Shown: piece after piece, positions 1-8,202 of the stretch | Numbering within the stretch: the first letter of the stretch is position 1 | Layout: every line of letters starts with the position of its first letter | From: Diplonema japonicum | Lineage: Eukaryota > Euglenozoa > Diplonemea > Diplonemida > Diplonemidae | Assembly: GCA_964019335.1 (NCBI GenBank) | Contig: OZ025679.1 | Location: 496,001-560,000 of the forward strand | Direction: 5' to 3' | DNA: 64,000 nucleotides | Position numbers and translations under genes: made by a program | Notes under the pieces: model-generated | What the model was told of the DNA's origin: nothing | Database searches by the model: none | Seen by the model: the letters and a program-made list of their open reading frames with translations, nothing else

Positions 1-1378
1 GAGCTTAGAAACGCAGCTCGGTTCAGCGCAAGGGAAGCTGGCTACAACCGAGGCCAAGTTAGTCGAGGCCCGGGAGGATGTTGTGAAAAAAGAAAAGGAG
101 CTGTCCGTTGTTGTTGCGAACAACAAGAAGAAAGAAATAAAAGAAACCACAGTGAGCATGCCTGCAACCATCACAACAGCGTCAGTTGCGAAGGTGCGCA
201 AGATATGTGCCGATATAAACTACCAAGCTGAGAAACTGAGCAATCCGAGGGAGGTAAGGTGGATATGCAAGAAGATAGATGAGGTCGAAGCGCAGGCAGA
301 GAATGCCTCCGTGCACGCAGAAACTGTATTTGGCGAGCTAGACTTCCTGCAAGAATTTGTGCAATTTCTGAACCAGCGTCCTACGCAGTCTGATGAGCCT
401 CTGGAAGAGAGACAGATGCGGCGGGTACGGGAGCAGATCGACATCAGGAAACGGCGGTGGCTGATGTACCTTAGCAGCATTCACTTCGAAAGAAAGACAG
501 CTTTACAGAAGCTGCAACGGTTGATTGCTACCGAGAAGGAAGCGTCACAACGTGTGGGGCGCAGCGTGTCCTTCATGCGGTGGCTTGACCAGAAGATGGA
601 GTGCGTCAAAGACGCCATGACGGAGATTGTTGAAATCGAGAACGGTTTGTCGGAGAATGCAGTTGAGAGACTGCCTGTGTGGATGAAGTACAAGCCGAAT
701 ACTGTGCAGACGTGGGTACCTAGGAGGGAGAGTAGCCCGTCACATGAGGAATCTGACTTTATGATGAGCGATGCAACGTGCGACCACAGGATTCGCGCCG
801 CTGACCGGATCGTGTTTGAGAAGAAGGTCTACCGCCGTCTCACCCAGCGTGCCTCCCTCGCGGAGATCATTCCCCCCACAGAGCAGCCTACGTGCGAAAC
901 GCTCCCCCCTGTCAACAACAGCCTCTCGCAGTCCAGCAGTGCAGTACAGCAACAGCAGCCGTCCCGCATCGAAACACCCTACATCAGGGTCTCGCAAGGC
1001 AACAACCAGCTCAAGGTCGGCACCGTTGACCTCTCGCTACCCGACGACATCAACCATGCAGGGCAGACCACACGCAACTATTGCGTCCCTGCAGCTAAGC
1101 CAAGCAGCCCTCCTAGGGGTCCTGTGACAGCACCGCCCACTTTTAAGGTCACGCACTTGCCTACCATTGAGTTGTCCACTCGAGTGGAGTGTTCCGACAC
1201 TGCTCTTGAAAAGGTAGAAGCAATAGTCTCATCTTACAAAGCCAAACGCCGTGACTCCATGTTGAAGAACCGGGGGCAGAAGCCCAGTAAGGACCTCACT
1301 CCTAACTGCGTCAACACAAAGACATCCCTGAACACCGCCCCTGCCCCGAGTGCTGCTACGTGCTTCACTCTTTGCTGA
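1..1378 (+). CDS. Coiled-coil protein, 3' part (5' end outside window)
   Basis: The reading frame is open from base 2 to the TGA at 1376-1378, so the gene begins before the window; 458 residues are visible. The first ~40 residues are an acidic/basic heptad-like coiled coil rich in E, K, A and L. Residues ~60-240 are charged and helical, with Trp/Arg-rich stretches such as RKRRWLMYL and FMRWLDQKM. After that come Pro/Ser/Thr-rich segments (EIIPPTEQP, AAKPSSPPRGP) that look disordered. No catalytic motif is seen and I do not recognise the family. It resembles the large cytoskeletal or flagellar coiled-coil proteins common in flagellates, but that is only a guess. The next gene starts 93 nt downstream after a pyrimidine tract ending at the AG at 1447. 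Confidence 0.8.
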   Translation, partial: SLETQLGSAQGKLATTEAKLVEAREDVVKKEKELSVVVANNKKKEIKETTVSMPATITTASVAKVRKICADINYQAEKLSNPREVRWICKKIDEVEAQAENASVHAETVFGELDFLQEFVQFLNQRPTQSDEPLEERQMRRVREQIDIRKRRWLMYLSSIHFERKTALQKLQRLIATEKEASQRVGRSVSFMRWLDQKMECVKDAMTEIVEIENGLSENAVERLPVWMKYKPNTVQTWVPRRESSPSHEESDFMMSDATCDHRIRAADRIVFEKKVYRRLTQRASLAEIIPPTEQPTCETLPPVNNSLSQSSSAVQQQQPSRIETPYIRVSQGNNQLKVGTVDLSLPDDINHAGQTTRNYCVPAAKPSSPPRGPVTAPPTFKVTHLPTIELSTRVECSDTALEKVEAIVSSYKAKRRDSMLKNRGQKPSKDLTPNCVNTKTSLNTAPAPSAATCFTLC

Positions 1379-1471
1379 CGGCTTTCTTGTGCTGCTCTCT
1401 CTTCCGAGGAGCATTACATCGTAAACCAGTTGCTTTCTCCTTTGCAGTTGTCAGTCACTACAGGAATACAG

Positions 1472-3238
1472 ATGGAGCCGTATGTCGATGCTAGAGACCC
1501 TGTCTTCGAGGCAGGGGATGAGTACACCAGCACCCCAAGGAGCGCAGGGTATAAGTCTCAAAAAGAACTAGCGCGGCAAAAGCTGAACCACAACACCCCT
1601 CTGAAGCAATCAGTCTTGAGTCATCAAGACTCAAGCGGCTTGGAGCAAGAAGTTACCAGTTTGAGGAGCCTTGTTGCACAGCTCCAGGACAGCATTGTTG
1701 AAATGAAGAAATCTGAAAATCAGATGGAGCCGCCACCCCAGCCGCAGCGGCCGCCAATGCCCATTCCTTTGAAGTGGGAAGAAAGGGAGGGTATTGTCAA
1801 GGAGAACGCGGCCAGACTTGACCCCCGTCCCAGTGGAACAATGACTACATCGCATGCTGAGTTTGTTAAGCTGAAGAGAAGGCATGCAGCTGGCATCAGG
1901 CAGTCGCCAGGTCGTCGGGAGCAGCAAGAATCTACCTTTACGCCTGTGCCTAAGACGCCAGTTGCGAAGTCAGCGCTGAAGAAGACTAGATCGCCGTCAC
2001 CCCTCCGCATGGTGACGGACACGTACTCCCGAGCTAGCGAAAAAAGACCGTGTGCCCCTCAGGTGTCACATGCTGATTTCTCGCGCTCTAAGAAAGGACA
2101 CCTCATCGACGTGGACTCCCCCGCCAGACGGCGCGCCTCTGAAATCGTGACACCCCAGCCACCTTACTTGTCTGTTGTCTCGCATATGAGTCCAGAAGCA
2201 GGAAAGCGACGCCCCACGTGGCCTGATCATCTGCCGCACAATGCGCTTAACTTAATACAAGGAAAGTGGGTCTCGAACACACTGCCTCCGAGAAGCTTTG
2301 AAATCCAAGGTGAGGCCCTGTATGTGGAGGGCGTCGAATCAAAGCACAAAGTGCGGTTGGGGAGCTTCGGTCTTTCCATTGCAGACATCACTGCCGTCGC
2401 GCTGAACTCGCACATGATTGAGTGGAACGATGGAGACACGTGGGAGAGGCCTGGGAGGAGGTCGCCAGTTTTCCGACACCCAAGAGCAACTTCGCCTGCG
2501 GCAAGAGAACCAGCACAGAGATACCATCAAGACCCCATGACGAGCAGGTCTCCAACACAAGAACCAGAAGACATGAGGCACGAGGCATCACATTTTGTAA
2601 AAGAAGTCCCGCAGATCAGCATGCGGGACAGGGAGCCTTCACCAAGAGACCAAATGTACTCACGAGACGCGTCACCCAATGACGAGCCTAAGAGGACATA
2701 CGGAAGCAACTCACCAGGGTACCCTCCTGTTCTGTATGAGGAGTCCGAAGATGAACGGTACTGCGCTGACTGCGTTGGGCATTTAGAGGACTGCCCTTTC
2801 TGCCCGGTCACTGGCAAGCCACACATCATGCCATCTTCGCACGTTACAAAGGGGAGGTGCCCATCAGGCCATAGGCTAACCATACAGTCCGAAAAGCTTG
2901 GATCTGTAAGGTGCAGTTCGTGTTCGCTTATATTGGAAGCCTCTCGATTTGCAGGTTGCAGGACTTGCGACTATGATGTGTGCGACGTGTGCCTGGGGTG
3001 TAGCGAGGAACCTGTTATCGTCACCGTGACGAGGAGCCCCTTCGAGGGCACAGGGGCCATCTGTGGGCAGTCAATGTTGTTGGAAGAGGTAGTCCCAGGC
3101 TCGTCTGCTGAACTGATGGGAATGACCGAGCTCTTGGGGAAAAGGCTCACTCACGTCAACGGGACAGCTGTGGAGAGCATCACAGAGGCGTGCGATGCTG
3201 CACAAGATGCAGAGGAGGTAGAGATGCGATTTGTATAA
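1472..3238 (+). CDS. Zinc-finger plus PDZ-like domain protein
   Basis: 588 aa from the ATG at 1472, the first ATG after a probable spliced-leader acceptor (AG at 1447). The frame is open a little further upstream, but that part lies in the pyrimidine tract. Residues ~1-440 are low complexity with phosphorylatable SP/TP sites and a short coiled coil near residues 50-80. Around residues 420-525 there are two cysteine clusters. The second follows CPSGHRL with CSSC, GCRTCDYDVC and DVCLGC, spaced like a ZZ-type or related cross-brace zinc finger. The last ~80 residues (VIVTVTRSPFEGTGAICG, then VVPGSSAELMGM and LLGKRLTHVNGTAV) read as a compact PDZ-like fold. Role unknown; zinc-finger plus PDZ suggests an adaptor or scaffold. 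The domain calls are by eye. Confidence 0.8.
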   Translation: MEPYVDARDPVFEAGDEYTSTPRSAGYKSQKELARQKLNHNTPLKQSVLSHQDSSGLEQEVTSLRSLVAQLQDSIVEMKKSENQMEPPPQPQRPPMPIPLKWEEREGIVKENAARLDPRPSGTMTTSHAEFVKLKRRHAAGIRQSPGRREQQESTFTPVPKTPVAKSALKKTRSPSPLRMVTDTYSRASEKRPCAPQVSHADFSRSKKGHLIDVDSPARRRASEIVTPQPPYLSVVSHMSPEAGKRRPTWPDHLPHNALNLIQGKWVSNTLPPRSFEIQGEALYVEGVESKHKVRLGSFGLSIADITAVALNSHMIEWNDGDTWERPGRRSPVFRHPRATSPAAREPAQRYHQDPMTSRSPTQEPEDMRHEASHFVKEVPQISMRDREPSPRDQMYSRDASPNDEPKRTYGSNSPGYPPVLYEESEDERYCADCVGHLEDCPFCPVTGKPHIMPSSHVTKGRCPSGHRLTIQSEKLGSVRCSSCSLILEASRFAGCRTCDYDVCDVCLGCSEEPVIVTVTRSPFEGTGAICGQSMLLEEVVPGSSAELMGMTELLGKRLTHVNGTAVESITEACDAAQDAEEVEMRFV

Positions 3239-3339
3239 ACACCTGAAACTTTTGTTGGTTTTGGGCTTTGTCTTGTTACTATTCAATTGTATTTAATTCT
3301 TGTAACGTATGCTATGTTTACTCCCACAGTCAGGTCAGG

Positions 3340-4497
3340 ATGCTCCCAGTGCTACAGCGGTACGATGAGAACAACGTGGGCCCTGCAATGGCGACGTACC
3401 TGCAGAAGAGGATTGTGCAGAGGAAGGTGTTGAGAGAGACAACGCGTGCAGAGAGACAGCTTGTTGCGGAGGAACGAGAGCGGGTGAGGGAGCTGGATGA
3501 CCGGGGGAAGCATGCCGCTATCCAGTACGAGCATCTCACCAATGCAGCGCTGCCGCTGGCACCCATGATGCACCAAAGCATTCCATACCTCACGCAGAAA
3601 CAAGTGTCACCCAAGTCAGACCCTAATGGAGTGGGAAAGGTACTGAACAGTCTGACACGGAAGAACAGCTTGCTCATCGATGCGGAGGACAGCACCTTTG
3701 CGTTGCAGCTGGCTTCTTATGAACGATCCTTGTACACTGCACGCTCCACACATATCAACAACCTCCTTAATAAAGGCAGGAAGGTCAATGTAAAAGTACA
3801 AAGAATGAAGCAGGTGCGTGATGAGTACTTGTCGCACCGCTTTGCACCTGCAACTCGGAGACCTTGCAGAAAGCTGGCGTTGGGTGTGTTCGAGCACGAC
3901 CTGTGGCACAAGCGAAAGGCAAGCTTACAGAAGAGCGATGCCATCAAACACTATGAGCAGCAAGCGGTGACGAGGTTCTTGAACAGTGAATGGAAGGAGC
4001 GTGCTGCGATTGTAAAGAAATGGGGCCTATTACTCGAAGGGGTGCTGTCGCAGCACAGACGGGCCATGTTCGGCAGCAGAGATATCATAATTGAAGACGA
4101 AGAGCGAGCGAGGGAAGGTATTGCCGTAAGCGAAGAACAGATGTTCCTTGAGCTAGAGGGCATTGTGTTCACGATGGGTAGTGGCTCTGCGCAGCCCATG
4201 CATACATGTCTTGTGCTTGGCGGTGTGGCTGCAGACTGGGAGCAGTTCAAGGAGTATGCCCAGCAAACCACAGGCGTCATGGTGAAGAATACCTTCGTTC
4301 ATCATGTGAGTGTCGTTGCTGTGCTGATCATTATCAGCGTGGCCAGCACCCCTCCACCACCACCACCACCAGCAGTCATACTGCCTGTCCTCCCACTGTT
4401 CCCAAGGCCCCCTTCCGGACTGCAGCGTGCCTGGGCTGCGCGGAATAAGAAGCTGCGGACACTCTCATACAGCCCGAAGGACCTGTATCTTCCGTGA
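3340..4497 (+). CDS. Hypothetical charged helical protein
   Basis: 385 aa from the ATG at 3340, just after a probable splice acceptor (AG at 3329). The frame is open to 3268, but that part is T-rich leader. The sequence is basic and helical (YLQKRIVQRKVLRETTRAE, RAEEDEERARE-like runs) with no catalytic motif and no family I recognise. The C-terminus is uncertain. From 4306 the frame crosses GTGAGT and then a short poly-Pro run. A 32-nt intron (4306-4337), ending at a stop at 4446-4448, or a 120-nt in-frame intron (4306-4425) are both possible. GTGAGT does not match the GTATG/GTGTG donors seen elsewhere here, so I keep the unspliced reading. The gene lies between two zinc-finger protein genes, 101 nt after the first. 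Confidence 0.7.
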   Translation: MLPVLQRYDENNVGPAMATYLQKRIVQRKVLRETTRAERQLVAEERERVRELDDRGKHAAIQYEHLTNAALPLAPMMHQSIPYLTQKQVSPKSDPNGVGKVLNSLTRKNSLLIDAEDSTFALQLASYERSLYTARSTHINNLLNKGRKVNVKVQRMKQVRDEYLSHRFAPATRRPCRKLALGVFEHDLWHKRKASLQKSDAIKHYEQQAVTRFLNSEWKERAAIVKKWGLLLEGVLSQHRRAMFGSRDIIIEDEERAREGIAVSEEQMFLELEGIVFTMGSGSAQPMHTCLVLGGVAADWEQFKEYAQQTTGVMVKNTFVHHVSVVAVLIIISVASTPPPPPPPAVILPVLPLFPRPPSGLQRAWAARNKKLRTLSYSPKDLYLP

Positions 4498-4542
4498 TCC
4501 TTTTCTAAGGAGCTGACTGTTACTGCGCGTACTGCACTCACA

Positions 4543-5391
4543 ATGCAGCTTAGGATGGAAAATAAAGATGTTTTCTTCAGGAGTACGGACTCCATCGAGG
4601 GGGAGAGGCAACGCGAGGCGAGCATACAGAGCCCCGACGACAACTACCGGGAGGAAGGAGAAGAGATAGTGAAGTGTGCGGCGTGCCACGAAGACCTCGA
4701 GGAAGGGTGCATGTACTGCACGTCGTGTGGTGTCGAGCGAGGCCAGAAGACCCTGCGGGTGCTGTCGTGCAGGTACTGCGGTTTACGTGTGTCGGCCAGC
4801 CACCTGTTTTGCAACGGCTGCGGCGTGCTCCTCGCGCATGTGAAGGAGGGCAGCAAGTACACCAATGTCGTATCAGACGATGTAGTCGAGCTGCCGAGCC
4901 ACAAGCTGACAGCTGAAGAACAGAAGAACCATATACACCGCATGCATGACAAGAGCCTCCGCAGGCAGGGTGAGGTGAGCGCAGAGTTGGATAAGAAGTA
5001 CAAAGGCACCCCCACATGGTTACGGGGTGTCAATGACGAGACGCCCACCAAGTACTCAGTACGGCACCCACCCATTCATAGGGACAAGATACACATGCAC
5101 GTTATGAGAGTTTACAATGCAGACCTCGAGAACAGGGCGGCCACGCAAAGGCTGCTCACCAACGAGTACTGCGACCAGATGGTGAAGACGACCTACCGCA
5201 CGAAGGCGGAGCTCAGAAGGGGAGCAGAGCGTCTGACAACAGGAGCCCCCTCGAGCACGAAGGAGGAACGGATGAAAGAGAATCAAGGAAAGGTGGTCAG
5301 CGATGAGAAGTTCAGCTGGTCATCATTCCAACAGCAAGCCGAGCGGGCAACTTCCATGCTGATCAAACGTGATTCGGACGGAGAGGACTAG
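4543..5391 (+). CDS. Double zinc-ribbon protein
   Basis: 282 aa. The ATG at 4543 follows a pyrimidine tract and AG at 4509. Two consecutive zinc-ribbon knuckle pairs lie at residues ~45-102: CAACHEDL...CTSCG, then CRYCGL...CNGCG. This CxxC-x(n)-CxxC arrangement resembles the double zinc ribbon of DZANK-type or Ran-binding adaptors. The remainder is a charged, mainly helical tail with several basic stretches and a Ser/Thr-rich region near residues 230-245. No enzyme motif. Likely role: protein- or RNA-binding adaptor (inference from the ribbons). A second zinc-ribbon protein lies at 53706-54741, without obvious sequence similarity beyond the ribbons. Confidence 0.8.
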   Translation: MQLRMENKDVFFRSTDSIEGERQREASIQSPDDNYREEGEEIVKCAACHEDLEEGCMYCTSCGVERGQKTLRVLSCRYCGLRVSASHLFCNGCGVLLAHVKEGSKYTNVVSDDVVELPSHKLTAEEQKNHIHRMHDKSLRRQGEVSAELDKKYKGTPTWLRGVNDETPTKYSVRHPPIHRDKIHMHVMRVYNADLENRAATQRLLTNEYCDQMVKTTYRTKAELRRGAERLTTGAPSSTKEERMKENQGKVVSDEKFSWSSFQQQAERATSMLIKRDSDGED

Positions 5392-5975
5392 CTTTTTACA
5401 AAGCAGCGTTTTTGGGGCTACTTTTTCCTCTCAGTTTGCTAATTTCCCCCAGGTTCAGCTCAATTGGCCAACTTTTGCCTCGGCTCAGTTCCAAGTTGGA
5501 CTACTTTTTCCTCCCAACTTGCCCACTTTTGGCTAGGCCTTGCTCCCAGTTTATGTGGGTAACTCTTCTGTGGGTAAGGGTAACTTAGTCAGCTTACCCA
5601 AGCTCCCCAAAAGACTTCAAAATACCGAAGCAGCAGAAAAATAGGAGCCAGCGGCCGCGCTAGGTATGGGAAGGCTTGATTAGAGATGGTGACAGTGGCA
5701 ATGCCAGCGACAGCGGCAGCTCTAAGTCAACAAAAGGAGGAAAAACAACTTGTATTGTAACCTTTGTACCCCTCTCTTGTTGTACCCCTTGTCACCCTGT
5801 TGTGCCCCTCGTGGTGAAGTAATTTCAGAGTGTCGTGAAATAAAACCACTTACCTACCGCCAAGTAATGCTTCACCGACCTCGAGGTAACGGTAAAGTCA
5901 TTACTTGTTGGCAGTAAATAGCTATTATTTTATATATTTCCTCCTCTTTTTTTCTCATCGTTTTTTAAGGCAAAA
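5392..5975. other. Intergenic spacer with degenerate repeats and a palindrome
   Basis: No credible gene. The first ~150 nt contain degenerate direct repeats built on TACTTTTTCCTC (near 5419 and 5502) and CCAACTTTTG/CCCACTTTTGG. Around 5760-5815 a short unit close to TTGTACCCCT recurs. A long imperfect palindrome lies at 5855-5917 (separate entry). A T-rich tract with AG at 5969 leads into the RPB8 gene. This marks the change from the dense array on the left to sparse genes on the right. Confidence 0.6.
5855..5917. repeat. Imperfect 63-nt palindrome (potential hairpin)
   Basis: The left arm TACCGCCAAGTAATGCTTCACCG pairs with a right arm CGGTAAAGTCATTACTTGTTGGCAGTA with two mismatches and short bulges. 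The loop itself holds the perfect 10-bp palindrome ACCTCGAGGT. It sits about 60 nt upstream of the RPB8 start. Function unknown: it could be a transposon end, a regulatory RNA hairpin or a recombination scar. Confidence 0.6.
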
Positions 5976-6478
5976 ATGGCGTCAAACCCGATAATCACGG
6001 AGGATCAGTTCGAGATCCGTCAGGTTGATCACGAGGTGTGTGTGTTTGTCCTTTTTTCTTTTTCTTTTACGTTGTTGAACATAACACACAACAGGCACAC
6101 TTCGACCGAGTGAGTAGGGTGAGCGGGTCTTCCAAGACTTTTGGGCTGAAGGTAGTCTTCGATGTCAACACCGACATATACCCAATTGAGGAAGGCGACG
6201 ACCTGACCATTGCCCTGGCGAAGACACTGGAGCTAGACGGGCAGTTGAGCCACGACTCCTACGACCCCTCGCTGCTGACAAGGCGCACCCTCGCTGAGCG
6301 CTATGACTACGTGTGTCACGGCACTGTCTACAAGGTCCAAGCTGGAGAAAAGGGAGACAGCGTGACCTTCTACATCAGCTTCGGCGGCCTCCTCATGAAG
6401 CTTACAGGCCAGATCCAAAAGCTCTCGGGCATCGAACTAAACATGAAACTCTATCTGCTCATCCGACACAGTCAGTAG
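5976..6478 (+). CDS. RPB8: RNA polymerase I/II/III shared subunit RPB8 (ABC14.5)
   Basis: 147 aa in two exons, 5976-6035 and 6095-6478, split by a 59-nt intron (6036-6094, GTGTG...ACAG, phase 0). Exon 1 encodes MASNPIITEDQFEIRQVDHE; exon 2 resumes with AHFDRVSRVSG. Family landmarks are the FDRVSR motif, DVNTDIYPIEEGD (eukaryotic DVNxxIYP), the ERYDYVCHGTVYK strand, and the C-terminal SFGGLLMKLTG...LLIRHSQ (eukaryotic YGGLLMRLxG...YLLM). The length matches the ~145-150 aa family norm. RPB8 is a small OB-fold subunit common to all three nuclear RNA polymerases. The gene is flanked by low-complexity spacers, unlike the compact genes to its left. Confidence 0.95.
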
Positions 6479-6815
6479 CCAGTAGTGTCAAGATGCGGGG
6501 GGAGGGAGGGGTATAATGCGGCTGTAAGAAAAAAGGGGGAAGTCAGCTCCTTTCCGCAAAAAAGAGAAGTCTTTGTATAGGTTGTGTCCTATGTTATTGG
6601 AGGGGGGGGGGGGGGTACATTTTTTTTCATTATTTATAATTATCAGTTGAAAGTACCAACGGAAAAGAAAAAAAGAAAAGAGTGTGTGTTTTTTTTTTCT
6701 CTTTTTTTTTTTGTATTTCTTCATGTTCCCGTACGTTCCGTAACTCCCCCTTTTTTTTTTAAAAGAAATTGTAAACATAAAACGAAGAGGGGGGAAGAAA
6801 CAAAAGAAAAAGAAT
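6479..6815. other. Low-complexity spacer
   Basis: Homopolymer-rich DNA with a 14-nt G run (6602-6615), several T runs of 9-10 nt and A-rich stretches. A T tract followed by AG at 6764-6765 could be the spliced-leader acceptor of the ferredoxin gene. No coding potential apart from artefactual poly-Lys or poly-Phe frames. Confidence 0.6.
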
Positions 6816-7235
6816 ATGTTGCGGGCGGCAAGAGGGATGGCAAGAAGCGGCATGAGGTGGCACTCAGCATCGAGCGGGGGGAATCTAAAGGTGGTGTGGG
6901 TCTCCAGCGATGGACAGAAGACGGAGACAATGTGCAAGGAAGGGGACAACCTGCTGGACGTTGCTCACAACAACGGTTTGAACATTGAAGGTGCGTGCGA
7001 TGGCGTGTGTGCGTGCAGCACATGCCACCTCATAGTCGATAAAGACTGGTTTGAGAAGCTCCCGGAAGCTGAGGATGAAGAGGAGGACATGCTTGACCAG
7101 GCCTTCGAGCTGAAGCCCACAAGCAGACTTGGTTGCCAGGTAATAATGACCCCTGAGCTAAATGGCCTTACAGTCAACATTCCCCGGTACACAAGGAATC
7201 TGTATGTGGATGGCCATGTTCCTCACCACCACTAG
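6816..7235 (+). CDS. Mitochondrial adrenodoxin-type [2Fe-2S] ferredoxin
   Basis: 139 aa. The N-terminus MLRAARGMARSGMRWHSASS is Arg/Ser/Ala-rich without acids, a typical mitochondrial presequence. The cluster ligands fit the vertebrate/mitochondrial type: Cys61-x5-Cys67-x2-Cys70 (GACDGVCACSTCHLIV) and Cys107 (SRLGCQV). An acidic segment EAEDEEEDMLD matches the acidic helix that docks ferredoxin reductase and client proteins. An extra Cys65 sits inside the loop. In mitochondria such ferredoxins pass electrons from NADPH-ferredoxin reductase to Fe-S cluster assembly (Yah1/FDX2-like role) and to haem A or P450 chemistry. Which of these applies cannot be told from the sequence. Single exon. Confidence 0.95.
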   Translation: MLRAARGMARSGMRWHSASSGGNLKVVWVSSDGQKTETMCKEGDNLLDVAHNNGLNIEGACDGVCACSTCHLIVDKDWFEKLPEAEDEEEDMLDQAFELKPTSRLGCQVIMTPELNGLTVNIPRYTRNLYVDGHVPHHH

Positions 7236-7256
7236 ATGTGGGGGAGGGGGGAAGGA

Positions 7257-7287
<31 letters not shown>

Positions 7288-8202
7288 TTTTCTAAAGAAA
7301 GTTTTTTGTGCCCTTTTCCTCCTTCTTTCCGTTACTCCTATTTTATAGTGTTTTTTTTTTTCTGGTTCAAACCCCCCCCCCCCCCCCCCCCCCCCCGGCT
7401 TTTGTTCACAATCGCCCGACTATGTCCCCGTTGCCTTGTCGCTTATCCCCCCCCCACCCTCTCATTTTCCCCATCATTGCGAAACTTTCTTAAAAAGGGA
7501 GTTTATGGGGGGGGGGGGGGGGGTTGAATCTGGTGAATGTGAGGTCGGAAGACTGCAAGAAAGTGGTTATTTGTTTTGGCCCAGCCACAGGCATGTGTTT
7601 TTGTTTGTTTCTTTTTTTTCTTTTTCTTTTTTTAGCCGTCAAAAGAAAAAGAAAAGAACGAACTTTTCCCAGGCTTATTGGTTTGAGGATTGAAGAACAA
7701 AAAGAAAATAAAAAGCTTTTTTTTTTTTATTCTATTTACGTTCAAATATTTTTTATTTTTTCGTTCTTTTTTTTTGCAACTCCGTTTCCTTTTATAATTC
7801 TCGAATGAGCAGCATGACAAAAGTACACGGGGATATTAATGACACAGAAATTAGGTTCTATTCTGGTGAGCGAACACTTCCGAAAACGACGAGGGGGGAG
7901 GGGGGGGAGAGGAAGGGACTCCACAGAGAATGGATGGCAGCAACACGCAAAAAGAAAAAAAAGAAAAAAACTTGACGGTTGTTTTTTTTTTTTTTTGTAC
8001 GCCATTTTAAAAAAAAGAAAAACGAAGATTTTTCACTCTGAAAAAAAAAAGCACACACCCCCCCCTTTTTTTTCCTTGAAAAAATATTTTCACAGCAAAA
8101 AAAAAAAGAACAAAAAAATCACACCAAAAAGAGGGGGTGGGTGGGACCACACACAAAAACAAAACAAAAAGAAAAAAAACACACACACAAACAAAAAAGA
8201 AA
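7236..8202. other. Homopolymer-rich spacer
   Basis: About 970 nt of low-complexity DNA without a credible gene. It includes a poly-A run (near 7257-7281), a 25-nt C run (7372-7396), a 17-nt G run (7507-7523) and many T/A tracts. A pyrimidine tract (CCCCCCCTTTTTTTTCC, then TTTTCACAG) ends with AG at 8094-8095. This is the best spliced-leader acceptor for the next gene, and there is no ATG between it and 8203. Confidence 0.6.

Noticed and set aside
4306-4425. Cis-intron near the end of the 3340-4497 gene
   Set aside because: The donor is GTGAGT, unlike the GTATG/GTGTG class, and the unspliced frame stays open; not called, only noted.
7360-7396. tRNA-like T-loop (GGTTCAAACC) next to the poly-C run
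   Set aside because: No matching acceptor stem, anticodon arm or A-box; the similarity is to the loop only.
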